Assembly: GCF_014696105.1 (NCBI RefSeq)
Contig: NZ_JACJPO010000033.1
Location: 1-64,000, forward strand
Origin: Microcoleus sp. FACHB-1515
GTDB taxonomy: Bacteria; Cyanobacteriota; Cyanobacteriia; Elainellales; Elainellaceae
Direction of reading: 5' to 3'
DNA: 64,000 nt
The notes under the pieces were generated by a model. It was not told the origin of the DNA and ran no database searches. It was given only the letters and a program-made list of their open reading frames with translations. Both the position numbers and the translations under genes were made by a program. Shown here in pieces: positions 43,887 to 53,199 of the stretch (the first letter of the stretch is position 1; each line of letters begins with the position of its first letter).

Positions 43887-43950
43887 ATCCAAAAAACCAG
43901 TGGCGATCGAGGCGGGGATTATCTCTGTCTCGATCGTTTTGCTGATAGCC

Positions 43951-44080
43951 TTGAAATAATACCTTGAACTTAAAGTTCAGGCTAAAAGCTCAAACCCGTG
44001 AAAACAGGTTGCTTCTAACCTCAACACAAGTATTAGTCAGTTTTAACTGACTTCAGCTTTTAGCTCGAACTTTATTTCAA
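43951..44080. repeat. Cyanobacterial dispersed palindromic repeat, copy 2
   Basis: Outer arms TTGAAATAA (43951-43959) and TTATTTCAA (44072-44080), middle arms AAAGTTCAGGCTAAAAGCT (43972-43990) and AGCTTTTAGCTCGAACTTT (44055-44073, 17 of 19 paired), and an inner hairpin AGTCAGTT/AACTGACT (44035-44052). The left part matches the repeat at 33345. It fills the gap before the Tab2 gene and could fold into a long cruciform. Confidence 0.75.
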
Positions 44081-44088
44081 AGCCTAGA

Positions 44089-44943
44089 ATGATGACGATG
44101 CAATGGCAAGTTGATTTTTACCGTCGTCCGCTTCAGTCTGAAACCGGACAACCACTTTGGGAACTGGTCGTTTGCGATGCGGCGGGCGAACTGCGCTACT
44201 GGTCAATGTGTCCGCAGTCCGAAGCCAATTCGCAGTGGAGCGCGACTGAACTGCGATCGATCCTCACCCAAACGGGGATCACGCCCGAAGCGCTGCAAGT
44301 CTTTCGTCCGCAGTCGCTCAGCATCATTCAAGCCGCCGCGCAAACTTTGGGGATCACCGTTGAACCAACGCGCCACACGCCCGCCCTCAAAGCTTTTTTA
44401 CAGCAGCGATCGCAAGACTATCCTGGCATGGCAGGCTACACAGGCCAATCCTACGACCCGCTCGCGCTCGACTCTCCACCGCCAACTCCGCTACCGGAAG
44501 AACTCTGGGGCGATCGCTGGCGGTTTGCCTCGCTTCCCGCTGGAGAACTCGATCGATTTCGCGATCGCCCGATCCCCATCGTGGCAATGCCCGACGCGCT
44601 GATGCCCTTCAACCTCAAACTTTCATCCACTCTTGCGATCCCCGGTGTCGTAATTGATGGCGGACGGCAATCGATGCGGTTGGCGCGATGGCTCAAAGAC
44701 GAAAATCCGGCTTTTTTGAATTACATTCCTGGCGATCCTGACGGGCTAATTTTAGAGGCGGGGCTGGTCGATCACTGGGTTGTTGCGACGTTTGATGACC
44801 CCGAAGTAAAAACTGCTGCTCAAACGTTTCGATCGCGCCAACAAGCCAGTCAAGGCGTACATTTTCTTCTCATTCAGCCGGATGATTCAGGAATGACCTA
44901 CAGTGGTTTTTGGTTGTTGCGGCAGATTAATTTAAACTCATGA
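44089..44943 (+). CDS. Tab2/Atab2-family RNA-binding protein
   Basis: A 284-residue homologue of Chlamydomonas Tab2 and Arabidopsis ATAB2, needed for translation of photosystem I (and II) reaction-centre mRNAs. Characteristic stretches are [10 protein letters not shown] near the start, [18 protein letters not shown], and [23 protein letters not shown] at 44089 or 44098 (third Met) could be the start. The gene is followed by mtnP 13 bp after its stop, with a duplicated start region. Function in cyanobacteria is inferred from plastid homologues. Confidence 0.85.
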   Translation: MMTMQWQVDFYRRPLQSETGQPLWELVVCDAAGELRYWSMCPQSEANSQWSATELRSILTQTGITPEALQVFRPQSLSIIQAAAQTLGITVEPTRHTPALKAFLQQRSQDYPGMAGYTGQSYDPLALDSPPPTPLPEELWGDRWRFASLPAGELDRFRDRPIPIVAMPDALMPFNLKLSSTLAIPGVVIDGGRQSMRLARWLKDENPAFLNYIPGDPDGLILEAGLVDHWVVATFDDPEVKTAAQTFRSRQQASQGVHFLLIQPDDSGMTYSGFWLLRQINLNS

Positions 44944-44966
44944 CTACAGTAAACTCATGACTACAG
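44933..44966 (+). repeat. 17-bp tandem duplication covering the mtnP start codon
   Basis: TAAACTCATGACTACAG occurs at 44933-44949 and again immediately at 44950-44966. The first copy also contains an ATG (44940), but that frame ends after six codons; the second ATG (44957) opens mtnP. The stop of the Tab2 gene lies inside copy 1. Confidence 0.9.
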
Positions 44967-45829
44967 CAAAAATTGGCATTATTGGCGGCAGTGGACTTTA
45001 CAAAATGGAGGCGCTGAAGGATGTGCAGGAAGTGGCGATCGAAACGCCCTTCGGCAAACCTTCCGATGCAATCGTTTTGGGCAAACTTGACGGCGTACCT
45101 GTTGCATTCCTAGCGCGACATGGCCGCAATCACACACTTTCACCGTCCGAATTGCCGTTTCGGGCTAACATTTATGCGATGAAAAGTTTGGGGGTTGAAT
45201 ATTTGATATCAGCTTCGGCAGTGGGATCGCTCAAAGAAGAAGCGAAGCCGCTGGATATGGTTGTGCCAGATCAATTTATCGATCGCACCAAAAATCGCAT
45301 TTCGACCTTTTTTGGAGAAGGATTGATCGCGCACATTGCCTTTGGCGATCCGGTTTGTCCGAAGTTAGCAACGGTTTTGAGCGAAGCGATCGCTTCGCTC
45401 AATTTCTCAGATGTGACGCTGCATCGCGGCGGAACTTATGTTTGCATGGAAGGTCCCGCTTTTTCCACGAAAGCTGAATCCAATCTTTACCGCAGTTGGG
45501 GCGCGACGATCATCGGAATGACGAACTTGCCGGAGGCCAAACTTGCCCGTGAAGCCGAAATTGCCTACGCAACGCTTGCCCTTGTCACAGACTATGACTG
45601 CTGGCATCCTGACCACGATAGCGTCACAGTTGAAATGGTAATTGATAACTTGCAGAAAAACGCCATCAACGCTCAGTGCGTGATTCAAGAAACAGTACGC
45701 AAACTGAGTGAAAATCCTTTTGTTTCGGATGCTCATTCTGCTTTGAAATATGCCATTATTACACCGATCGATAAAGCCCCGGAAGTCACAAAAAACAAGC
45801 TTCAACTGCTTTTGAAAAAATATTTGTAG
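44957..45829 (+). CDS. mtnP: S-methyl-5'-thioadenosine phosphorylase
   Basis: Splits methylthioadenosine, a by-product of polyamine and other SAM-using reactions, to adenine and methylthioribose-1-phosphate in the methionine salvage pathway. The 290-residue product matches the MTAP family: [63 protein letters not shown] and [14 protein letters not shown]. The start is set by the second of two duplicated ATG copies. It may be co-transcribed with the Tab2 gene. Confidence 0.95.
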   Translation: MTTAKIGIIGGSGLYKMEALKDVQEVAIETPFGKPSDAIVLGKLDGVPVAFLARHGRNHTLSPSELPFRANIYAMKSLGVEYLISASAVGSLKEEAKPLDMVVPDQFIDRTKNRISTFFGEGLIAHIAFGDPVCPKLATVLSEAIASLNFSDVTLHRGGTYVCMEGPAFSTKAESNLYRSWGATIIGMTNLPEAKLAREAEIAYATLALVTDYDCWHPDHDSVTVEMVIDNLQKNAINAQCVIQETVRKLSENPFVSDAHSALKYAIITPIDKAPEVTKNKLQLLLKKYL

Positions 45830-45853
45830 CGCGATCGAAGCTGCTCGAAAACA

Positions 45854-46435
45854 ATGCCAAAGTTTGATCAGTCGCTTGAAATAGTCTACGCCGTTGATCG
45901 ATCGACCTGGCGAGAATGGCTGTCTGCTCACTATTCAACCGCGATCGGTGTGTGGCTAGTTTATTACAAAGTGAGTAGCGGCAAGCCGAGCATTCGCTAT
46001 CCGGAAGCGGTGAAAGAAGCGTTATGTTTTGGCTGGATTGATAGTAAGGTGAATTCGATCGACGCTGAGCGCTACAAGCAGATTTTTACGCCGCGCAAAC
46101 CGAAAAGCGTTTGGTCGAAATTGAACAAGCAATATGTTGAAGAACTAATTGAACAAGGTTTGATGACCGAGGCGGGATTGAGAAAAATTGCAGCGGCAAA
46201 ACAAGATAGATCGTGGGAAAGTTTGGATGCGATCGAAGCGCTCATGGTTCCTCCTGATTTGCAAGCAGCGATCGCCGTGAATGAAGCGGCTCATCAAAAC
46301 TTTGAAGCATTTAGCAACACCAGTAAAAAGCTGATTTTGACCTGGATTAGCAGTGCAAAACGAACAGAAACTCGGCAAAGGAGGATTGAACAAACGGTCA
46401 TTGCAGCCGCACGAAATCAAAATCCTTTATGGTAA
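45854..46435 (+). CDS. YdeI/OmpD-associated-family protein
   Basis: A 193-residue soluble protein of the YdeI family: WREWLSAHYSTAIGVWLVYY, then AVKEALCFGWIDSKVNSIDA, FTPRKPKSVWSKLNKQYVEE, and a C-terminal LTWISSAKRTETRQRRIEQT helix. Members are found widely in bacteria and are linked only loosely to stress or antimicrobial peptide resistance; no reaction is known. ATG at 45854 lies 24 bp after mtnP. It converges on the SLBB gene with a 5-bp gap. Confidence 0.82.
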   Translation: MPKFDQSLEIVYAVDRSTWREWLSAHYSTAIGVWLVYYKVSSGKPSIRYPEAVKEALCFGWIDSKVNSIDAERYKQIFTPRKPKSVWSKLNKQYVEELIEQGLMTEAGLRKIAAAKQDRSWESLDAIEALMVPPDLQAAIAVNEAAHQNFEAFSNTSKKLILTWISSAKRTETRQRRIEQTVIAAARNQNPLW

Positions 46436-46440
46436 TGTTT

Positions 46441-47583
46441 TTAGCGAAGCAGATTGTCTGCACTGTCGTCTAACGTGTCGAAAAACAACAGGAAACCCAG
46501 CACATCGCGAAATGGCTGCGTGATTGAATTAATAACTGTAGAAAAACGACTGATGAAGTTGCGACCAACAATAATCACGTCGTTGTTTGCCAAAGTTGGA
46601 TTTTGCGAGAAGTCCCCACGTAGAGCAGCTCGTGCATCGAGTTCTTGACTGATGGGGCGACCGAGTTGCGGATCAAATCGCACCAAAGCAACTTCGCGCA
46701 AATTTGCCGCATCCGGATTCGGCGCGATCGTCGTCACGGCATCGAGAAAGCTGCTGCCGTTGGGAAGCGTAATGCGGCTGATGACGGCTCCGGTCGATCG
46801 CCCGCTACCCGCAGCGTAGTTCAAGACGCGAATCACCATTTGTGTCTGTCCCAAGTTGGATCGCGCCACCAGGTTACGATCGTAAGTTGCACTCGATTCA
46901 ATGCTGAGCGCGGGGATCACAACAACATCGTTATCTTCAAGCCGCACATCCGGCAATGTGCTGGCCGTCGCCAGCGGCGTGAACAGATCCACATTGCGCT
47001 CGATCACCGTACCGTTGGGCTGGGTGCGGCGAATGCGGATCGATCGCAAATCGGCCAGTTCTGTTGTGCCGCCTGCGCTGAGCAGGGCGATCGTCAGTTC
47101 CGGCGCGGCCAGCGGATATTGCCCTGGTCGCACGATTTCACCGACGATGGAGACCGAAACGGGACGCTGCGCCACCAGCGTAACGGCAACGACGGGATTC
47201 ACCACAAAGCGATTTAGGGCAGCTTGAATTCGCGCTTGTGCCTCCGCGATCGTTAAGCCGCGCAGCGACAGGCTTCCGGCTAGCGGCACGATGATATTGC
47301 CTTCGAGGTCGATCGTGGCTTGAAAGCTGAGGTCAGAAAAGCGCAAAACGCTGGCGAATATCGCGTCTCCTGGCCCCAAACGGTAGCGATCGTGCACATC
47401 CGAGGCGGGCTGAACACGGGTTGGGCTAGGCGGTGGAGGCGGCAGGGGTGCAATTTGTTCACCCTGTTCGATCAAGCGCTGCCGTGCCTGTTCAAGCTGC
47501 TGATTGGCGTCTGAGGTTTGGGCAAGGGCGGGAGTTGCCGACACCAGCAGCAGGGCGATCAGTCCCGATCGAAAAAACAGCAT
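46441..47583 (-). CDS. SLBB polysaccharide export protein of the cyanoexosortase operon
   Basis: A 380-residue Wza-like export protein, second in the window. The signal peptide is residues 1-22 (FFRSGLIALLLVSATPALAQ). A coiled segment and a Pro-rich stretch (PLPPPPPSPTRVQ) precede the Poly_export domain (YRLGPGDAIFASVLRFSDLS) and SLBB domains (VSIVGEIVRPGQYPLAAP onward). The C-terminal tail (PFRDVLGFLLFFD) recalls that of the SLBB protein at 20357. The frame is open far upstream, but the ATG at 47581-47583 alone gives a signal peptide. It is the last gene of the operon DegT - exosortase - associated protein - SLBB. Confidence 0.9.
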   Translation of the reverse strand: MLFFRSGLIALLLVSATPALAQTSDANQQLEQARQRLIEQGEQIAPLPPPPPSPTRVQPASDVHDRYRLGPGDAIFASVLRFSDLSFQATIDLEGNIIVPLAGSLSLRGLTIAEAQARIQAALNRFVVNPVVAVTLVAQRPVSVSIVGEIVRPGQYPLAAPELTIALLSAGGTTELADLRSIRIRRTQPNGTVIERNVDLFTPLATASTLPDVRLEDNDVVVIPALSIESSATYDRNLVARSNLGQTQMVIRVLNYAAGSGRSTGAVISRITLPNGSSFLDAVTTIAPNPDAANLREVALVRFDPQLGRPISQELDARAALRGDFSQNPTLANNDVIIVGRNFISRFSTVINSITQPFRDVLGFLLFFDTLDDSADNLLR

Positions 47584-47606
47584 ACGCTTCAGCAGAAGAG
47601 TGAATA

Positions 47607-48299
47607 TCACTGGACTGATTCGGGTGCGGTGAGTTCCTGGACGATCGCCGCTTGAATCGTTTGTCCCAAAGCGATCGCTGCGGTTTTGACAGGCGCAATT
47701 TCGCTCAGGGGCGGAACGGGGATCAAGACGCAGACGGCGATCCAGGGCATTCGATCGCGAGTTCGCCATTGCTGTTGCTGGTCTGCCCAAAACCAATGCG
47801 CCGGACGGGAATCGCCTCCGGTTGACCAAGCATACCACTGGAGAACGGCATAGGTTTGCTTCTCGCTCCAGCCGCGAAACCAGCGAGCCGTAATTGATCG
47901 CGACTCAGCAGCAAACGTGAAGCGCGATCGCGAATCGACCGTCCAGTGATGCAGTCCGTCGATGTCTGTCCATTCCACCTGCGGCTGGTCGCGCGGCCAG
48001 GTTTGCGGACGCAGCAGCAACACAGCCTGCTGACCATTGGCTGCCCGAAGCGACTGAGCTGACCAAGTTCTGCCGTTGACTTCGATCGCCTGCTGAGCTT
48101 GCGTTGTCCAGTCGGGCAGCGTCAAGCCGTTCCGTTCAATCGATTGCAGCGATTCGATCGCGGGCACAGACGGTAGTTTGTCCCAAGGCCAAGTTTGCGT
48201 TAGGTAGCGGGGAAGCGTGGGAACAGCGGCGATCGCCAGCACCAACAGGGCAACAATCAGCCGCAGTGTGATTGGGTTCGATCGATCGGATGACAGCAT
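47607..48299 (-). CDS. Cyanoexosortase A system-associated protein
   Basis: A 230-residue protein that always accompanies cyanoexosortase A; EpsI-like. One N-terminal membrane segment (LRLIVALLVLAIAAVPTLPR), then a soluble periplasmic domain (WTTQAQQAIEVNGRTWSAQ, VLLRPQTWPRDQPQVEW and the Trp-rich AVLQWYAWSTGGDSRPAHWF). It would help the sorting or the glycan coupling of PEP-CTERM proteins; the exact job is unknown. ATG is at 48297-48299, 6 bp after the exosortase stop. Confidence 0.82.
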   Translation of the reverse strand: MLSSDRSNPITLRLIVALLVLAIAAVPTLPRYLTQTWPWDKLPSVPAIESLQSIERNGLTLPDWTTQAQQAIEVNGRTWSAQSLRAANGQQAVLLLRPQTWPRDQPQVEWTDIDGLHHWTVDSRSRFTFAAESRSITARWFRGWSEKQTYAVLQWYAWSTGGDSRPAHWFWADQQQQWRTRDRMPWIAVCVLIPVPPLSEIAPVKTAAIALGQTIQAAIVQELTAPESVQ

Positions 48300-48305
48300 G
48301 GGCAG

Positions 48306-49172
48306 TTACGTTTCCGGCATCCAGTGCTCAATGCCTTTCAGCAGCAGCACCAACAACCCTAGCATTGCTGCCGAATAAACATCGCCGCCCCAGCCTGCGT
48401 GCAGCCAGTCAAAGGCGCGATCGCGTCCAGTTCCGTGAAAAAAAGCCAAACAGGTATTGCGGACAATGTTGGCGATCGTGCTGGTCAAAATGATGCCCAT
48501 GAAAAAAGTCACGCTGATCGATTGTAAGCGCCATGCACCGCGCCAGTACAGCAGCATCAGGCCGACATAGAGGCTGGTAAACAGCATTTTAAGTCCAGCG
48601 CAGTAGGGAGCGACCTCGACGATGCGATCGTTCACAAACAGATAGATCTGATTCACCTCCACCTCCAGACCGAACTGAAGCAAAATGAATCCTGCTGCGC
48701 CTGCAATAAAGCGTTGCAGCGGCAGCGTGTAGGGTGCGATCAGGTAGGGGAGTTCAGTCGGCGTAGCAAGCCAGACTAGCAGGAGGGGAAACGCTTGCAG
48801 GCGCAGTCCGGCTTGGCCTTTGAGCCAAAGACACAATCCGCTCAGGCAAATTGGTAGGGAGAGGTTGATTAAGTCGGCAAGCTGGCTGAAATAGCAGGCG
48901 ACACTGAGTAGCAGCAGGGCGAGTCCGAGACTCGATGCAGCGAAGCTTTTGGCCGGAGCCAGTTGCCGCCAGCGATCGCGCCTTTCCCAAGCCAGCAAGA
49001 CGGCAAACGGCAAGCCAATCAGTCCATGACTGAAATATTCATGCTCGATGCTGATGGTTTTGTTGATCCAGCCGTCTGCCCAGTGCAGCAGCAGCGGCAG
49101 ATACAGCAGTCCGATCAGGCCGATCAGGACAGCACTGAGCATCGATCGCGGGCGCAAAATGGCTGATTGCAT
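48306..49172 (-). CDS. Cyanoexosortase A
   Basis: Membrane transpeptidase-like enzyme of 288 residues with about eight membrane segments, the cyanobacterial exosortase type (CrtA subfamily), predicted to recognise a C-terminal PEP-CTERM signal and cleave or couple the protein to the envelope. The putative catalytic triad is C191 (YCAGLK), R238 (IVRNT) and H258 (LHAGWGG). The ATG at 49170-49172 directly abuts the stop of the DegT gene. No PEP-CTERM substrate is found in this window. Confidence 0.9.
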   Translation of the reverse strand: MQSAILRPRSMLSAVLIGLIGLLYLPLLLHWADGWINKTISIEHEYFSHGLIGLPFAVLLAWERRDRWRQLAPAKSFAASSLGLALLLLSVACYFSQLADLINLSLPICLSGLCLWLKGQAGLRLQAFPLLLVWLATPTELPYLIAPYTLPLQRFIAGAAGFILLQFGLEVEVNQIYLFVNDRIVEVAPYCAGLKMLFTSLYVGLMLLYWRGAWRLQSISVTFFMGIILTSTIANIVRNTCLAFFHGTGRDRAFDWLHAGWGGDVYSAAMLGLLVLLLKGIEHWMPET

Positions 49173-50333
49173 CTAGATTTGCTGAAGCTCGATCGCAGTG
49201 GCGGACTTGACGATCGATTCGATCGCGGCGACGACCTGCTGAATTTGGTCGGTTGTAATGCCAGGATACATCGGCAGCGACAAGACCGTCTGCGCCAACT
49301 GCTCCGCACGAGGAAAGTCGCCGTGCCGATAGCCCAAAAAGTGATAGGCGGGCTGCAAGTGACAGGGAATCGGATAGTGAATTCCTGTTTGAATGCCGAT
49401 CGCCGCCAGATCCTCTTGCAGCGTAGCGCGATCGATCGGGCAGGCATCCGTGACACGAATCACGTAGAGATGATAGACATGACCGCTGCCGCTGCCGTTG
49501 CGAATCGGGGCAATGCCGTATTCTGCCAACGGTTGCAGCAGTTCGTCGTACTGTTGAGCGGCCAAATAGCGATCGCGATTCCAGTTGGACAGGTGCGGCA
49601 GTTTGGTCGCGAGAACTGCCGCTTGAATCGCATCGAGGCGGCTATTTGTGCCGCAGTCGGTGTGAAAATACTTGCGAGGCGAGCCGTAGTTCCGCAGCGA
49701 TCGCAGCGTTTCCGCCACAATTTCTTCGCGCGTCACGACCATGCCACCATCTCCCATCGCTCCCAAATTTTTGCTGGGATAAAAGCTAAACGCCGCCGCC
49801 ATGCCTACTGAACCCGCCCGATAGCCTTCGCGATCGGCCAGATGTGCCTGAGCCGCATCTTCAAAAACTAGCAGATCATAAGTGCGAGCTAAATTCAGCA
49901 GGCGCTTGGGCGACACCATTTGGCCGTAGAGGTGAACGGGAACGATCGCCCGTGTTCGATCGGTAATCGCCTTTTCTGCCGCCATCAAATCGATCAGTGC
50001 CGTCTCCGCATCGCAATCGACCAGAACCGGAGTTGCACCCGACTGAAGCACCCCAACCAACGTCGCAATAAACGTATTGGCTGGCAACAGCACTTCATCG
50101 CCTGCCCCAATCCCACAGGCTCGCAGCCCCAGCGCGATCGCATCCGTTCCCGACGCCACGCCGATCGCAAATTCGCTGCCACAAGCTCGTGCAAACGTCT
50201 GTTCAAACTCGGTCAATGCCTCACCCAGCACAAAATCCTGGCGATCGATCACTGCCTGAATCGCCTGCTGAAGCTGATGCTGAAGCGGCTGATGCTGAAG
50301 CTGAAGATCAACAAACGGAATAACACGATTCAT
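49173..50333 (-). CDS. DegT/DnrJ/EryC1/StrS sugar-nucleotide aminotransferase
   Basis: PLP-dependent aminotransferase of 386 residues that converts a keto-sugar nucleotide to an amino sugar for surface glycans. The fold-type I motifs are PFVDLQLQHQPL (start), GVASGTDAIALGLRACGI, EDAAQAHLA and the Schiff-base lysine in SFYPSKNLGAMGDGG. The frame is open 21 codons further upstream, but the ATG at 50331-50333 begins the family. It is the first gene of the exosortase operon, and its product may supply a sugar for the glycan that the operon handles (inference). Confidence 0.93.
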   Translation of the reverse strand: MNRVIPFVDLQLQHQPLQHQLQQAIQAVIDRQDFVLGEALTEFEQTFARACGSEFAIGVASGTDAIALGLRACGIGAGDEVLLPANTFIATLVGVLQSGATPVLVDCDAETALIDLMAAEKAITDRTRAIVPVHLYGQMVSPKRLLNLARTYDLLVFEDAAQAHLADREGYRAGSVGMAAAFSFYPSKNLGAMGDGGMVVTREEIVAETLRSLRNYGSPRKYFHTDCGTNSRLDAIQAAVLATKLPHLSNWNRDRYLAAQQYDELLQPLAEYGIAPIRNGSGSGHVYHLYVIRVTDACPIDRATLQEDLAAIGIQTGIHYPIPCHLQPAYHFLGYRHGDFPRAEQLAQTVLSLPMYPGITTDQIQQVVAAIESIVKSATAIELQQI

Positions 50334-50459
50334 AAACACAATTGAAGGTAGAAGTAGATAGCCTGACGGTTTAGCCCGCGTCGATCGTCCAGCCAATCCT
50401 TGCCGTGCGATCGCGCTTAACCTCAGTTATCAAGGATCTGCTTCCAAAAGAACAGCGTA

Positions 50460-50695
50460 AAACCGTGAAGACTTAGTGAAGGCAGCGAGAAGGGTCGGGA
50501 GCCAGGTGTCGGCGGAGAAGCGAGCAACACGAGGGACGCGGCGGGTAAACCAATGTGGCGCACATCGACACTCACAGATAAGCCCTTGCGTAGGAGTGCA
50601 GAGGAGATGCAATCGTCCTCTGCTGGGGTTGGAGGTGTGTGTGGGGGCAACCCCAACACTCCACAGGTTCGGATCAAGAAGTACCCCAAGAGGCG
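50460..50695. other. Structured non-coding tract of unknown kind
   Basis: About 235 bp between lysC and the exosortase operon with a composition unlike its neighbours and two sharp hairpins: GCAGAGGA (50598-50605) with TCCTCTGC (50616-50623), and GGGG-GCAA-CCCC (50643-50654) inside a longer stem closed by GGAG/CTCC (50631-50634, 50659-50662). Open frames on both strands do not resemble genes. The rest of the 50334-50736 gap shows nothing else. Candidate dispersed repeat or RNA gene. Confidence 0.5.
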
Positions 50696-50736
50696 ATCGA
50701 TCTATCTGCATCCAGAAATTGAAAAAGTCAGAAAAC

Positions 50737-52545
50737 CTAAGCCGGAACCTCAATTCGCTCACTGCCTGCCAGCCCAAACGCTGCATGAATCGCTTGCAGC
50801 GCCTTCACGCCCTCCCCATCCGCAACCACACAGCTAATTTTAATTTCCGAAGTCGCAATCATCTGAATGTTAATCTTCTCCTGCGACAGCGCCTCAAACA
50901 TCCGCGCCGCCACACCCGGACGCTTCACCATTCCCGTTCCCACCACGCTCACCTTTGCGATCGCGCGATCGATCGTCACCTCACCGCAGCCCAAATCCGA
51001 CTGCTGAAGAACTGCCTGCGCTGCTTCCGCGTCAATTTGCGCCACCGTAAACGCAATATCTCGCGTTGCCGCGCCATTCACCAGCCGACAGCGCTGCGAC
51101 TGAATAATCATATCCACGCTGATGTTGCGAGCCGCCAGCAGCCGAAAAATCCGCGCTGCCATGCCCGGTCGATCGGGCACATGCCGAATTGCCAGCCGCG
51201 CCTGATTGAGATCCAACGCCGCCCCACGCACCGGAGGCATATCCTCCGCCGCCTGACGCGGAGCCGCTTCTAGACGCACAGGCGAACTGCTGATATTGAA
51301 CGCTTGACACAGCGCAGCGATCGCTCGGTCGCAATCCTCGATCGCGATCGCACAGCTCACCTTCACTTCCGAAGTCGAAATCATCTGAATATTCACGCCC
51401 GCATTGGCAAGTGTCGAAAACATTTCTGCCGCCACACCCGGACGCCCGATCATTCCCGCTCCCGCCACGCTCACCTTTGCCATCCTGCGCTCGATCAGCA
51501 CTTCTGCCTCATCAGAAGCGGCCACAGAGGAGCGCAAAGCCGGAGCGATCGCTTCTGCCACCGCTTCCGCCCGCGTCAGCGAAGCCTGCACGACCGTAAA
51601 GGCAATGTCGTTCGTGTTGCCCTCGTGAATCGACTGAATGATCAAATCCACATCGAGATCTTGCAGGGCAATTTCGCCAAACAGCCGCGCCGCCACACCA
51701 GGGCGATCGGGCACGCGCAGGAGGGCAACTTTCGCCTGATCGGTATCAAACTCAACCGCATCGACGGGATGCGCGATTTCCAATCCTTCTAGCGGGCGCG
51801 GTTGCGGAATCGGAGAGACGACTTTTGTGCCAGGGTCATCCGTCCAACTCGATCGCACCACGAGCGTCACACCGTAGTTACGGGCAATCTCGACCGATCG
51901 CGGATGCAGCACTTTTGCGCCCAAGCTGGCAAGCTCCAGCATTTCGTCCGAGGTAATTTCGCTCATCAGTTGCGCGTCGGGAACCAGTCGCGGATCAGCC
52001 GTGAGAATACCGGGAACGTCCGTATAGATCTCGCATTTTTCCGCTCGCAATGCGGCTGCCAGGGCGACTGCCGAAGTATCCGATCCGCCACGCCCCAAGG
52101 TGGTAATTTCCAGTTCGCTGCTGCTGGCGATGCCCTGGAACCCTGCCACAACCACAACCTCACCGCGATCGAGATGCCGCTGAATGCGATCGGTTTCAAT
52201 GCTCAAAATTCGAGCGCGAGTATGCTCTGCCTCAGTGACGATGCCAACCTGCGCCCCAGTGAGCGAAACGGCAGGCTGACCCAATTCCTGCAAGGCCATG
52301 CTGAGAAGGGCGATCGACACCTGTTCCCCGGTCGAAAGCAGCATATCCATTTCGCGGCGGCTGGGATTGGTGGAAATTTCGTTTGCCAGCTTTACCAAAC
52401 CATCCGTCGTTTTGCCCATTGCCGACACGACCACAACGATCGCATGTCCCGCTTGAGCAGCCCGCGCCACTCGCGCAGCCACCGCCTGAATCCGCTCGAC
52501 CGAGCCGACCGAAGTTCCCCCATACTTTTGAACAATCAGCGCCAT
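50737..52545 (-). CDS. lysC: Aspartate kinase with four ACT domains
   Basis: Phosphorylates aspartate, opening the pathway to lysine, threonine, methionine and diaminopimelate. The catalytic domain (1 to about 245) has [13 protein letters not shown] at the start and [18 protein letters not shown]. Instead of the common two ACT domains, about 600 residues leave room for four in two duplicated pairs (about 265-425 and 440-600; note [20 protein letters not shown] and [20 protein letters not shown]). This is the cyanobacterial form, giving Lys/Thr feedback control. The start ATG at 52543-52545 with TTGGAG before it gives the usual [10 protein letters not shown]; the frame is open 13 codons more. 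Confidence 0.95.
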   Translation of the reverse strand: MALIVQKYGGTSVGSVERIQAVAARVARAAQAGHAIVVVVSAMGKTTDGLVKLANEISTNPSRREMDMLLSTGEQVSIALLSMALQELGQPAVSLTGAQVGIVTEAEHTRARILSIETDRIQRHLDRGEVVVVAGFQGIASSSELEITTLGRGGSDTSAVALAAALRAEKCEIYTDVPGILTADPRLVPDAQLMSEITSDEMLELASLGAKVLHPRSVEIARNYGVTLVVRSSWTDDPGTKVVSPIPQPRPLEGLEIAHPVDAVEFDTDQAKVALLRVPDRPGVAARLFGEIALQDLDVDLIIQSIHEGNTNDIAFTVVQASLTRAEAVAEAIAPALRSSVAASDEAEVLIERRMAKVSVAGAGMIGRPGVAAEMFSTLANAGVNIQMISTSEVKVSCAIAIEDCDRAIAALCQAFNISSSPVRLEAAPRQAAEDMPPVRGAALDLNQARLAIRHVPDRPGMAARIFRLLAARNISVDMIIQSQRCRLVNGAATRDIAFTVAQIDAEAAQAVLQQSDLGCGEVTIDRAIAKVSVVGTGMVKRPGVAARMFEALSQEKINIQMIATSEIKISCVVADGEGVKALQAIHAAFGLAGSERIEVPA

Positions 52546-52686
52546 AAGCTCCAACGCTCCGTCCCTGAGCGATCGAGGTGGCACTGCTAGGGAACCGGAG
52601 TCACAAATAGAATTATCTTCATCAACTTAACAGACTCCCGTTGCTCTGCAACAACAATCTTGGGAGTCGAATTCAAACCAAGCGAA

Positions 52687-53199
52687 CTACTGAACATCCG
52701 GCAAATCTTGAACAAGGCTCTTGAGCGATCGCGTCGGATTGGGCTGCACACGGCGCGACGGTAGGGCTGCGTCAGGAGCGGGCGGAGCTGCTGGAGCCGG
52801 AGCAGGCGGAGTCGCAAGACTGTTGATCTGCACGAAGTTGGGCGTGAACAGGAAAACCGTTTCGCCGATGCGCTCTTGATGGCCGTCGATCGCATACGCA
52901 CCGCCTGCCACAAAATCGACGCAGCGCTGAGCCGTATCTGCATCCATCAGGTTCAAATTGAGAATAACGGATTTGCGCTCTTTCAACGCCGTTACTACCG
53001 GAGGAATTTCTTCAAACGATCGCGGCTCAACGACGATCATTTCGCTGTGTAAATTGCCCCAAGTTTGCATTCCTACCACATTGTTTGGACGGGATGGCTC
53101 AGTCCATTCTGAAGTTGAATGGGAGTCGTCTTCATACTCAAAATCGTCTGCTGATTCGTTGAAGCCGATCGCGTCCCAAATGCGTTGAAAGATACTCAT
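52687..53199 (-). CDS. sepF: Cell division protein SepF (Cdv2)
   Basis: Membrane-binding partner of FtsZ at the division ring, 170 residues. Residues 1-13 (MSIFQRIWDAIGF) form the amphipathic membrane helix. An acidic linker follows, then the SepF core (MIVVEPRSFEEIPPVVTALK, SVILNLNLMDADTAQRCVDF, IDGHQERIGETVFLFTPNFV). The C-terminus is Pro/Ala-rich. In many bacteria sepF follows a PLP-homeostasis gene (yggS/pipY); here the upstream 740 bp contain no such gene. lysC lies 142 bp downstream on the same strand. Confidence 0.93.
   Translation of the reverse strand: MSIFQRIWDAIGFNESADDFEYEDDSHSTSEWTEPSRPNNVVGMQTWGNLHSEMIVVEPRSFEEIPPVVTALKERKSVILNLNLMDADTAQRCVDFVAGGAYAIDGHQERIGETVFLFTPNFVQINSLATPPAPAPAAPPAPDAALPSRRVQPNPTRSLKSLVQDLPDVQ

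Noticed and set aside
42111-43892. 593-residue open frame antisense to glgP
   Set aside because: It lies wholly inside a clear phosphorylase gene, has no family similarity, and long antisense frames arise easily in GC-rich coding sequence.
50423-50786. 88- and 118-residue minus-strand frames in the structured tract
   Set aside because: They overlap one another in different frames, are rich in Pro, Ser and Leu as is usual for chance frames in GC-rich repeats, and one runs into lysC.
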